This document shows, piece by piece, positions 53,001-60,072 of a stretch of 60,735 bases of DNA. Both the position numbers and the translations under genes were made by a program. Origin of the DNA: an uncultured Saprospiraceae bacterium (GTDB taxonomy: Bacteria > Bacteroidota > Bacteroidia > Chitinophagales > Saprospiraceae). Each line of letters starts with the position of its first letter. The first letter of the stretch is position 1. Under the pieces are notes generated by a model. The model made no database searches. It was not told the DNA's origin and was given only the letters and a program-made list of their open reading frames with translations. The stretch covers positions 1-60,735 of the forward strand of contig CALGLU010000015.1 in the NCBI GenBank assembly GCA_937959275.1, in the 5' to 3' direction.

Positions 53001-54055
53001 ATATCGTAATCGGTGATGGTGTGAATTGCAACACCCCTCCTAAAGCCACTTTGCATTAAAATATTGTTAGGAGGAGTATCTAAATGAAGATAACTAGAGC
53101 CTAATTGTAAACTGTCTGGAGCAAATATTTTTGCAGGCATATTGTTATTGGCCAATACCGTAAAAGGCCCATTAAAAAACAGATCATCGCTCACTAAAGC
53201 TGCCGATAGGTCTGCTGAATTATGAGGAAATGTTGTAATCGGAGTTCCATCTCCTGTTTCAATAAATTGAGACCATACAAACGGAATATCATTATTTTGA
53301 CTTATGTAGATCGAACTGTCAGCAGTTGCTCCAATATATCCTAGTCCGTGTGCAATTTCATGCAGTACTACCGTGACAAAATCAATCTGATTTGGTGCAG
53401 GATTTGCATCAGTACCAAAATACCAATCAGGAAAAAAGCTATTAAATCTTGCATTGATATCATCATCGTTAGTGGCATTATCCACGCCAGTAATTTTATT
53501 ACTCAGAGCAACTGGATATGCTGTGTTAACAAAGGGAGCTGAGAGTAAATTAAGAACTATGGGACCTGCGGATCCTAATCTTGTAGGGTCAGGGTTTTGG
53601 TTCTCATCAAGTAAAGGTTCCCAAAATGCATCAATTTTGATCGGAACATCAGAATGGAGTGTCGCTTCCCAAATGTCCACTGCAAATTGAAAAGCCACTT
53701 CTGCTTGTGCTGAAAACCCTGTATATGTGACTTCAAATGTAGAACTCGTACAAGCATTGACCGATTTTTTAGAACCATCCGGATGAAAAATATTTGATTT
53801 TATCTTTACAGGTTTAGTCTTAGCTTCGACTTGTATTGTTGGATTACATGTCTCAATACTATGATTACATGTCTCAATGCTATGATCATGACAAGTATGA
53901 ATTAAAACAGGATCAATCTCGACTATTTTCGCTTGAGCACTTAGTTTAGTATTGAAACCAATCAACAAGACGAGACAGCTTACAAAGCTAAAGATGCGTT
54001 GAACCTGCTTGCTGGTAGGCAGGTTTGGTTTGTGTAAATGGATATACTTTTTCAT
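50048..54055 (-). CDS. Giant secreted metallopeptidase-like adhesin with LamG, Gly-Cys module and DUF1566
   Basis: About 1335 residues from MKKYIHLH at 54055 (a Met eight codons earlier is disfavoured). Order: signal peptide (KLSAQ, ~40) and a Cys-rich segment with a tandem HSIETCN-HSIETCN. A zinc-protease-like domain (~95-370) has LHEIAHGLGYIG, an HExxH with Gly where metzincins have the third His. Two gap-type repeats (GTWTLNASSAP..., GTWSLNPASLVP...) and two DUF11-like domains (YKISVSNQGS; YTFQVENTGNT) follow. A LamG/jelly-roll domain (~880-1090, FEAWVNPSSGGYKTIVSKGHG) precedes the Gly-Cys module (FEVKPGAIFHAYINGC). A C-terminal DUF1566/Lcl domain (GGIIFYINPGNGTG...WFLPSIDEV...YWSSSEDD) ends the protein. 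It is the only protein in the window where the Gly-Cys module is internal. Likely surface-located. Confidence 0.88.
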   Translation of the reverse strand: MKKYIHLHKPNLPTSKQVQRIFSFVSCLVLLIGFNTKLSAQAKIVEIDPVLIHTCHDHSIETCNHSIETCNPTIQVEAKTKPVKIKSNIFHPDGSKKSVNACTSSTFEVTYTGFSAQAEVAFQFAVDIWEATLHSDVPIKIDAFWEPLLDENQNPDPTRLGSAGPIVLNLLSAPFVNTAYPVALSNKITGVDNATNDDDINARFNSFFPDWYFGTDANPAPNQIDFVTVVLHEIAHGLGYIGATADSSIYISQNNDIPFVWSQFIETGDGTPITTFPHNSADLSAALVSDDLFFNGPFTVLANNNMPAKIFAPDSLQLGSSYLHLDTPPNNILMQSGFRRGVAIHTITDYDIAPLYDMGWAPGPGTPVPVDICNDDNSTLNLADFLTSEDPCGTWTLNASSAPVTSGFDAANGTFTPLGNAGGSYIFDYTFRLGISSSVTVNVFEISSGTVAPLVTGCNTDGNTISLFLSLIGEDLGGTWSLNPASLVPASGFNAANGTFVPSGNAAGDYLFDYTVSDSRCTSDETTTIQITLDDCQIYDLALIMEEVSSGPYLPGHDVTYKISVSNQGSIEASNIELTNYIPTDMTLSVIDNNGWIGGSAGPVTNTISSIPAAQDVSVDIILRIDPNFSGTSIVSFAEISADDGDDLDSSPDAVNGNDAGGAPNTPSDNALFGNGTGSPGDGVAVTDEDDHDPALISVQGIPEISLTKTGTFNDENGDGCANVGETISYTFQVENTGNTVITNVTVVDPLVTVTGGPISLMLPAEVDGTTFSGTYILTQSDLNNESVENTAAVDGTVPGGNFISDFDTEDITLNVGSDIDQDGILSCNDTCPNDRDVSLNFEDRGGFAGNNSDFVEVQHDQSFNVTDGDFAFEAWVNPSSGGYKTIVSKGHGGNTSTQFIFGIMADNDQVFNQPGKLALFLSDGSLTEWGFSNTSIPQNTWTHVAVSVSNSGMGATFYINGMDDGLWLYSFVDPLYNGDTNSLFIGRQGYDCQCNHFDGRIDELAIWDEKLTFLNIAASMAAPYTGREPGLVAYYDFNNADACVTNTGNTVLTDLANGHNGNLTNFSLLTGCESNWTAGHNMGSCPVTPPCAQNLDLTNNQTANAIYESGGYISSDQTITSPAQVDYDAATMITLQQNFEVKPGAIFHAYINGCIAGTPQDYLDAGFSVLYLLSNGYTTQDLIGLNHNGGIIFYINPGNGTGLVAAPTDQSTAQWGCLGTNVPGANGTVIGTGAQNTIQIINAGCSSGTNAANLCTDLSLNGYNDWFLPSIDEVIQLYLNRAIIGGFSTGLYWSSSEDDMQGEDEKAFALSFGNGTSSTRRKNITISVRAIRAF
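54004..54023. repeat. CCTGCyT...AGGCAGG palindrome inside a signal-peptide coding region
   Basis: CCTGCTT-GCTGGT-AGGCAGG lies within the first codons of the giant gene. On the minus strand it encodes NLPTSKQVQ in the n-region of the signal peptide. The same palindrome occurs at 59284-59304 and, more loosely, at 36907-36926. Confidence 0.65.
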
Positions 54056-54371
54056 GATAGGTGTGTTATAATTAAACAAAGATTCTTCATAATGGCAGAT
54101 AGACTTTAGGATCTGTTGGTAAATTATTGGATCTAAGAAGCTCTATCTCGCCTGAGCTGCGTGTTCCGATAGCTATCGAGATCGTCATAAGCGCTAGCTC
54201 AAAAGCTTTTCGTGTTGGTTTTATGATTCATGTTTTATTGTAATTTTTTTTTTAAGATGACTTGTATTCCCTGTGTGCCTTTGCAGAAGGAAGTTATTCG
54301 TTTCTTTGACTGTAAAGCTATGACCTCTTTTTCACTCGTACTATCCCCCAAATGGGTGAGTGCTGAGTGTT

Positions 54372-54461
54372 AAGAGGTGGGGACGCCATAAGTCCAAGAG
54401 GCGGGGACGCCTTTGGGTCAATGGATGAAACTTACACCAAGAGGCGGGGACGCCTTTGGGT
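54372..54461. repeat. Three AAGAGGCGGGGACGCC repeats
   Basis: AAGAGGtGGGGACGCC at 54372, then CAAGAGGCGGGGACGCCTTTGGGT-type units at 54395-54418 and 54438-54461. The inner GGCG-GGGA-CGCC can form a small hairpin. They are intergenic and REP-like, and unrelated in sequence to the RAYT-linked palindromes. Confidence 0.85.
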
Positions 54462-54475
54462 TAAGTTAAACACAA

Positions 54476-54507
54476 AGACATGTCAGGTTATTAAACCTGA
54501 CATGTCT
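54476..54507 (-). terminator. Strong hairpin after the 1.5-thousand-residue protein gene
   Basis: AGACATGTCAGGTT pairs perfectly with AACCTGACATGTCT (14 bp) across a four-base loop, 18 bases beyond the stop codon. The minus-strand exit reads TTTGTGTTTAAC, moderately T-rich. Confidence 0.8.
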
Positions 54508-54525
54508 TTAAGGATATTAAGAGGT

Positions 54526-57500
54526 TTATTTTACAAATTCTTGTACGTGTCGTAATGCAGTACCACAGCCATCAATAAAGGCATGGAAGATGGCGCCTGC
54601 TTTGACTTCGAAGTTTTCTAATAAGGTGATCTCTGTGGACGCATCATAGTCGACTTGTGCTGGCGAGACAATCACTTGATCAGAAGAAATATAGCTACCA
54701 GATGTATAGTTTATATTGCCTGAAGCTGTACCAGTCAAATCAAGGGCAGGTGGACAACTGGTAGCTGGACAAGCACCCATATTATGTCCAGAAGTCCAGT
54801 TTGACTCGCAGCCAGCTGTTAAGCTAAAATTAGTCAGAATCCCATTATGACCATTGGCCTTATCAACTAAGGTTGTATTGCCATTCGCCACACAGGCATC
54901 ATTATCATTAAAATCGTAGTAAGCGACCAGTCCTGGTTCTGTACCTGTATACGGTGCAGCTATTGACGCAAGCACATCTGCTGCAGTTAAAGCTTTGTCC
55001 CAGATCGCGACTTCATCCATCCTTCCATCGAAAGGATTACACTGACAACCGAATCCTTGTCTGCCGATATATAGTGGATTTGAATCTGCGCTGTATAGAC
55101 CAGCTGATATAAATGGTAGGCTTACAGCATCTTCTACTCCATTTATGTAAAGTTTTATTTCGTATAAGTCAGATTGACCACGATTAACTGTTACTGCAAC
55201 GTGAGTCCACGTGTTTTGCAGGATTGCTGTGTTACTGTGATACCAATTTGCATTCGTTCCATCAGATAAATACAATCCCAATCTACCTGGTTCACCAAAG
55301 AATGTATCATCATCGGCCATGATCCCAAAAATATAATTTGTTTGGGCAGTGCTACCATGACCTTTTGACAGAATCGTTTTATAGCCACCGCTAGTTGGAT
55401 TGACCCATGCTTCAAATGTAAATTGATTCATAACATTTAGTGTTGGATCATGTGCGACTTCTATATAATCAGGATCAGGACTCTCAGCGTCAAAATCTAA
55501 AGCGGTATCTCGATCATTTGGACAAAGATCTTCACAATCAGTCAATGCGTCTGAATCAGGATCCAAGGATTCCGGACAATAGGTACTACAAAACTCTGCT
55601 ACTCTTCCTGTTACCCAGTTTGAGGAATTGGCACCATAATCGAAATTCTGTAAGATAATATCTTCAGGGTCTAGTGTACCGGATAAGTCATTTAATGACG
55701 CACCTGCATTTGCAGCTCCAGGAGTCTGAGAATCGAATCTAAAGATTAGCATTGTTTCTCCTTCAGAACCAGTTGATCTATTATTCTTATCAGCTAATAT
55801 TTGTGCTTCTGTTCTGGCATAACTATACACACGCAATTCATCTAACGTACCTCCAAAAAAGTTTGGCTGCCCATTGATCAGTCCACCTCCTAGCTGAAGA
55901 CCTGGATGAACACCATTGAACTCACTTCTCAGACCGACTTTAGCAAATACACCATTTATATAAAGTGTCGGTAGACGCTTTTTGTACACGACTGCGATAT
56001 GTGTCCATTCATTAATGGACATGGCATGACTAAGGACCACAGGTGAATGAATAATATCAGCACCTTCGTAAGGACCATCGTAATGTTCAACGACTTGCAC
56101 ACCATTGATCCCTACGGCTATACCCGCTTTAATTTGCCCTTCTGATCCAATTATCGTATCAGTCAAATCAAACATATCTACTCCATTTGTAGGGAATATT
56201 GCGAATGGGGTTCCACCAATGGTAGATGCGCTGCTCTGATTACCTACATTATTTGATTCTCCATCATTGAGATTGACTTGTTTGTTAGGTTTGGCCCAAA
56301 ACTCATAACTAAAATCATTAAAGGTAAAGGGTTGAGCCTGATGGTAAACCTCAACATGATCATCAATGCCATCAAAGTTTAAAGCATGATCAATATTTGA
56401 CAATGCTTCACATTCTGCATTCATATTTAGATCAGTATTTGGATTAGTTGTGAAACAAACGGATATATTCAACACATCCATTACATCTGATGTGCCATCA
56501 TTGCATACTGTATTTAGTGTCAATCGAATTGCATTATTATTGGCATCATCATAACACACATCTCCTGGATCTGCTTGAGTAACTCTAACAACTTGTAATT
56601 GCTGATTACCTTCATCCCCATAACAGGAACCGTAATCAAAATCATACATTTCGTCTTCAAGTTCAACATTTTGCTGGATTTCTACTTGAGCTCCACCTCC
56701 TGTACCGTCTTCATAATTTAATATGAAATTTCCAGTCTTTAATTGATCATTAAAAGAAAATAAATTGCACAGATCTATAGGAATTTGAAGAGGTTCTCCA
56801 GCTGGGGCTCCAGTCACATATACATGATTAGATTCATTTGGATATGCAATCGAAATTTTACTTTTGAGATTAGGCTGCTCGGTTCTTTGACCTCCTTCAT
56901 ATGGACAGCTTGTCCTAGAGTCTGGCGTTACTCTAAAAAAACTATTTCCAAATCTCGGATCAATGTGCTCGGTTACATTTGTTAATTCTATACCATCCGC
57001 TCTTGATGCATTTACATCTTCCAAATGATAGGTATGTGTTATTGTATTTCCACTCTGCCTTCCTGATGAGTTCGAAGTTGTTTTTGTGCTACCCCATGAT
57101 TGTGAGCCTTCATATCCACTGCCAGCTATTAATACTGTTTGGTCTAATCCAAATTGTTTGGCAGTAATCACTTCAAAAGTTTCGGTCCTTGAAGCTGTCT
57201 CTGCTGTTTCCGATGTTACCGTTTTCGGACCAGCACTGATCGATGTTATATTTCCAGGTGCTGGGCCTTCTGGTAATATATCAGGGTCCACTCTGACTGC
57301 TTGATTATCAGTGAGCATATCATATAATATCTCTATGGATTGGATCAGAATATTTCTTTGAAACGATAAGGCATTATTCGATGGATTTTTCGGAGGAAGA
57401 TTTGCTAAAGTGGCTTGTGCTTGTATAATTTCATCTCGGATTTGTTTCTCACTTTTATCAAATATCGTTTGTTCTACTATTTCCAAATATAAACCTGTCG

Positions 57501-59022
57501 AATCCACGAATGCACCATCCGTATTAATATCACCTTCATTCCAAAATATTCTTTTTCCATAGTACATCTCATATGTATTTGCTATACCTAAAAATCTATC
57601 TCCTTCTCCAAAAGCAGGATTGCCAGCTGTTGAAACCGTCTCATTAATTCTAAAACAATTTTCCATTGTATTCGTGGAAGTCTGCATTGTTTCACTAGAA
57701 AAGTTAAAAGAAAAACCTACGTTTACTTCTATGTTAGCAGATACCCCTGCACCAGCACTACCAGAAAATCCAACTTGAATTCGATTGTCATAGTTTGAAT
57801 CACTACCAGAGCCAGAACTATATTCTGTTGTTGTGCATACTTCTGTACCCACAGCATATGAAGCATAACTATTATCACCAGGTGGGTCATGAAGCACCAT
57901 TTGAAGTTCTACCGGTCCTGTTACTCTACTTTGTGTTACACCATCAGCATCTACGAATGGTGTCAAATCTTGTGTTGTCCGTTCTAACATAACAGGAATC
58001 CAAACCACAGGTTTTAAACAATCTATAAGATTGCCATTAAAAATCCTCCATCTAAAAGCAAGGAAAATAGGACCTCCCTCTAAAGAAACAGGAGTATTAA
58101 ATTTTTGCAAATCTGATATGTCGAATTCATGATATGCATAACTACCATCATAATAAATTTTGGTGCTATTAGTAGTTAAGGTGTCATCAAAACTTAAAAA
58201 AAAATTCTGTGTGAAAGGATTCTTTGATGCAAATAATTCTATATCTGCAAATTCATCCCAGTTCGCAGCTATACTATTCGCTTTTATTTTGATTTGGATC
58301 TTATTCGTTTCGGCTGGAAGAACGTGATAAGGAAAATCTGCTGACCCCCAATTGATAGCTTGCATTTCTTCTTTTGTATATGATGTTAATTGTCCTTCAT
58401 CTTTTAAAAATTGAAATGTTTCATTACCAGAGTTAGTAAATAGAGATCCAGTGTGGAAGGCTCCAAAACCTCCTTCATCATTAACATTTATGTAATTTTG
58501 ATTGGGCAATCCATGAAGGGAAAAGTTACCATCATTGGTGCCAAAGCACTCATTCCTACCCGTCCCAACAAAAGCACAATTAAAAACAGGTGGAAGATCT
58601 GTAAACCCCTCATTATCAATAAATGCAGTATATGTTTCAATCTCTGCCGTTGGTCTTTTAGTCGTGTTGTTAAAAGGCCTCACCATCCAATACCCCTTAG
58701 CGAATGTCGCATACTTAAAAAAACCATTTTGAGTGCGAAAAATCATTGCATGATCTGTATAAATATCTCCTCCTCCGTGCGGACGATGTTCAATTCTACC
58801 ATCCACTGTTACATATATATCTTCATTCACGCCCGTACTCGGATTAAAGACTGTTAAGTGATCATCTTCTGCCCAATATCCAAATTTTAAATAATCTGGT
58901 TGTGCAACCGCATTGTTTACTATACAAATGATACAGATCATCGTAAGAAGAATGCTAGAACTGTAGTGAGATATCGTTTTAGTTATCGTAATTGCTTTAT
59001 GTTTTTTAATTTTTAGTTTCAT
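54526..59022 (-). CDS. Giant secreted protein with two LamG domains and Gly-Cys C-terminal module
   Basis: About 1498 residues (ATG 59022; the alternative 59040 adds six). Signal peptide ends NAVA-Q (~40). Residues ~45-370 are an unrecognised beta-rich region. Near 380 comes MVLHDPPGDNSYA, then a striking Gly/Ser stretch alternating small and hydrophobic residues (VGFSGSAGAGVSANIEVNV). A helical region ~520-580 follows. LamG-1 lies at ~940-1160 (LNFDGIDDHVEVY) and LamG-2 at ~1200-1420 (FEAWVNPTSGGYKTILSKGHG), joined by a DPDSDALTDCEDLCP calcium-type repeat. The Gly-Cys module is SPAQVDYDASTEITLLENF...IFHAFIDGC, with twelve extra residues after the Cys. LamG-2 through the module closely matches the neighbour at 50048, so the two genes are tandem paralogs at their 3' halves. 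An adhesin or toxin-like role is inference. Confidence 0.85.
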   Translation of the reverse strand: MKLKIKKHKAITITKTISHYSSSILLTMICIICIVNNAVAQPDYLKFGYWAEDDHLTVFNPSTGVNEDIYVTVDGRIEHRPHGGGDIYTDHAMIFRTQNGFFKYATFAKGYWMVRPFNNTTKRPTAEIETYTAFIDNEGFTDLPPVFNCAFVGTGRNECFGTNDGNFSLHGLPNQNYINVNDEGGFGAFHTGSLFTNSGNETFQFLKDEGQLTSYTKEEMQAINWGSADFPYHVLPAETNKIQIKIKANSIAANWDEFADIELFASKNPFTQNFFLSFDDTLTTNSTKIYYDGSYAYHEFDISDLQKFNTPVSLEGGPIFLAFRWRIFNGNLIDCLKPVVWIPVMLERTTQDLTPFVDADGVTQSRVTGPVELQMVLHDPPGDNSYASYAVGTEVCTTTEYSSGSGSDSNYDNRIQVGFSGSAGAGVSANIEVNVGFSFNFSSETMQTSTNTMENCFRINETVSTAGNPAFGEGDRFLGIANTYEMYYGKRIFWNEGDINTDGAFVDSTGLYLEIVEQTIFDKSEKQIRDEIIQAQATLANLPPKNPSNNALSFQRNILIQSIEILYDMLTDNQAVRVDPDILPEGPAPGNITSISAGPKTVTSETAETASRTETFEVITAKQFGLDQTVLIAGSGYEGSQSWGSTKTTSNSSGRQSGNTITHTYHLEDVNASRADGIELTNVTEHIDPRFGNSFFRVTPDSRTSCPYEGGQRTEQPNLKSKISIAYPNESNHVYVTGAPAGEPLQIPIDLCNLFSFNDQLKTGNFILNYEDGTGGGAQVEIQQNVELEDEMYDFDYGSCYGDEGNQQLQVVRVTQADPGDVCYDDANNNAIRLTLNTVCNDGTSDVMDVLNISVCFTTNPNTDLNMNAECEALSNIDHALNFDGIDDHVEVYHQAQPFTFNDFSYEFWAKPNKQVNLNDGESNNVGNQSSASTIGGTPFAIFPTNGVDMFDLTDTIIGSEGQIKAGIAVGINGVQVVEHYDGPYEGADIIHSPVVLSHAMSINEWTHIAVVYKKRLPTLYINGVFAKVGLRSEFNGVHPGLQLGGGLINGQPNFFGGTLDELRVYSYARTEAQILADKNNRSTGSEGETMLIFRFDSQTPGAANAGASLNDLSGTLDPEDIILQNFDYGANSSNWVTGRVAEFCSTYCPESLDPDSDALTDCEDLCPNDRDTALDFDAESPDPDYIEVAHDPTLNVMNQFTFEAWVNPTSGGYKTILSKGHGSTAQTNYIFGIMADDDTFFGEPGRLGLYLSDGTNANWYHSNTAILQNTWTHVAVTVNRGQSDLYEIKLYINGVEDAVSLPFISAGLYSADSNPLYIGRQGFGCQCNPFDGRMDEVAIWDKALTAADVLASIAAPYTGTEPGLVAYYDFNDNDACVANGNTTLVDKANGHNGILTNFSLTAGCESNWTSGHNMGACPATSCPPALDLTGTASGNINYTSGSYISSDQVIVSPAQVDYDASTEITLLENFEVKAGAIFHAFIDGCGTALRHVQEFVK

Positions 59023-59089
59023 GATTTTGTGTTTTAGCATTAGCTGTTTTTAAAAGAAAAAAAATTTAAGAATAAAGGATATAAGAGGT

Positions 59090-59363
59090 TCAGCGCACTT
59101 GAGCTGTGTGTGTCCCGATAGATATTGGGATGGTTATTGGAATGGTCATGAGCCCAAGCTCAAATGCTTTTCGTATAAGACCCGCTGCATTACAGACATG
59201 TAATTTTTTCAATAAGGACTTTCTGTGGTCGCCGACTGTGTAATTGGCTGATGTGTAAGTGTTCAGCGATTTCGCAGCTGGTGCCTGCCTGTCTGGTAGG
59301 CAGGACTTCTTGGGCGATCAAGTGTAAGGCCTGAGATTCGCGCATAGAGAGATTGTATTTCAT
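59090..59363 (-). pseudogene. Decayed stand-alone LuxR-type HTH regulator
   Basis: From ATG 59363 the first frame reads MKYNLSMRESQALHLIAQE, then CEIAEHLHIS, the first half of a LuxR HTH. A palindrome (59284-59304) sits in the turn between them. The second half is in another frame: TVGDHRKSLL, then CNAAGLIRKAFELGLMTI. The gene thus has an insertion plus a frameshift. Intact Bacteroidota relatives of ~70-80 residues exist from memory. It lies directly upstream of the giant gene at 54526, as if once its regulator. Confidence 0.7.
59284..59304. repeat. CCTGCCT...AGGCAGG palindrome inserted in the LuxR pseudogene
   Basis: CCTGCCT (59284-59290) and AGGCAGG (59298-59304) pair across GTCTGGT. The same family is at 54004-54023. 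On the minus strand it adds LPTRQAG in the middle of the HTH, where intact relatives have no such insert. Confidence 0.65.
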
Positions 59364-59754
59364 AGTGTACGATTGTTACTATAAATACCAGTTAAGGCAT
59401 CAAATGATTAAAATTGGTTTTTTACTAACTGAGTGATAATGAAGTTGTCGGAGGTAAGCCTGCTGTTTCTACATCCGAGGACTTCTTATGGTAATGGTGT
59501 TGGTGTCATGATTGTATGTTTTACTATAAATACTTTTTAAGATGTACTGCATTCCCTTTTGCCTTTGCAGGAGGGCGTTTTTATTTTCTTGTTGGTAAAG
59601 GTAAATCCTCTTTTTTACTTGTACTATCCCCCATTCGGGTGAGTGAATGTTAAAAAATAAACGGTCTGATGAGTCTTGATAGAGGTCACATCAAAAGTTA
59701 CGTCTTTACGTATAGCTTTAAGTTAGGGTACATGGGATGCTTTTCAAACTAGAT

Positions 59755-59803
59755 GAGGACGAATGGGGTGATTTATTTACCGTAGGGCTTGGTTTTGTTA
59801 TCG
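59755..59803. promoter_or_regulatory. Conserved box shared with the FAS1 upstream region
   Basis: GAGGACGAATGGGGTG...GGTTTTGTTATC aligns with 34915-34962, including an identical AGGACGAATG. Both sites are near LuxR-type regulator genes (one live, one decayed). Candidate binding site only. Confidence 0.4.
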
Positions 59804-59885
59804 GGGATTTGGAAAAAGGATCTGCATTACGTTTTTATGGGTAGGATCCGATCAAGTGTAAAAACGCTAAGCATTGCGATTCAAC

Positions 59886-59925
59886 AAAAGCCCCAGCCGC
59901 CAGTTGGCGAATAGGGCTTTTTTTT
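59886..59925 (+). terminator. Strong plus-strand terminator without an upstream plus-strand gene
   Basis: AAAAGCCC pairs with GGGCTTTT around an inner hairpin CGCCA-GT-TGGCG and runs into TTTTTATT. The T tract follows only on the plus strand, yet all genes for 10 kb upstream are on the minus strand. It may end a small RNA or serve poorly on the minus strand for the gene at 60073. Confidence 0.75.
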
Positions 59926-60072
59926 ATTAAACACATATTTTCTTAAAGATTGAGATATCTCTTTCAAAGCGTCTTGTACTTGTCTTTGTCCACCCGCTCA
60001 TGATTGATTTAGAGCTTCCTTCCTTTCAAAGTTCGGTCTGCGACATTTGATTTCGCTAATAAGCAGAACCAA

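Larger units (their letters stand above)
54056..54525. other. 470-bp upstream region with LuxR remnant, leader block and repeats
   Basis: Read on the minus strand, 54140-54216 encodes TRKAFELALMTI, the tail of a LuxR-type HTH. Compare IRKAFELGLMTI in the pseudogene at 59090-59363. Next, 54219-54361 aligns with 59507-59644 over ~140 bp (TTTAAGATGnCTTG, TGCCTTTGCAG, CGTACTATCCCCC, GGGTGAGTG). The region ends with GGCGGGGACGCC repeats and a terminator. It appears to be a shortened copy of the region upstream of the next giant gene. Confidence 0.65.
59364..60072. other. Non-coding region with duplicated leader block and operator-like box
   Basis: No gene is visible. 59507-59644 is the second copy of the leader block at 54219-54361. 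59755-59803 resembles the box at 34915-34962. A plus-strand terminator lies at 59886-59925. Nothing further is seen in 59930-60072 apart from T- and C-rich sequence. Confidence 0.55.

Noticed and set aside
51956-58857. Plus-strand and alternative-frame ORFs up to 134 codons in the giant genes
   Set aside because: They overlap well-supported LamG, DUF11 and Gly-Cys domains; long shadow frames are expected in such genes.
58453-58857. 134-codon plus-strand frame
   Set aside because: Antisense to the N-terminal region of the giant protein, with no protein-like features.
59364-60072. tRNA or tmRNA in the gap before the last gene
   Set aside because: Only terminator-like hairpins are present; no cloverleaf or CCA-ending acceptor stem was found.
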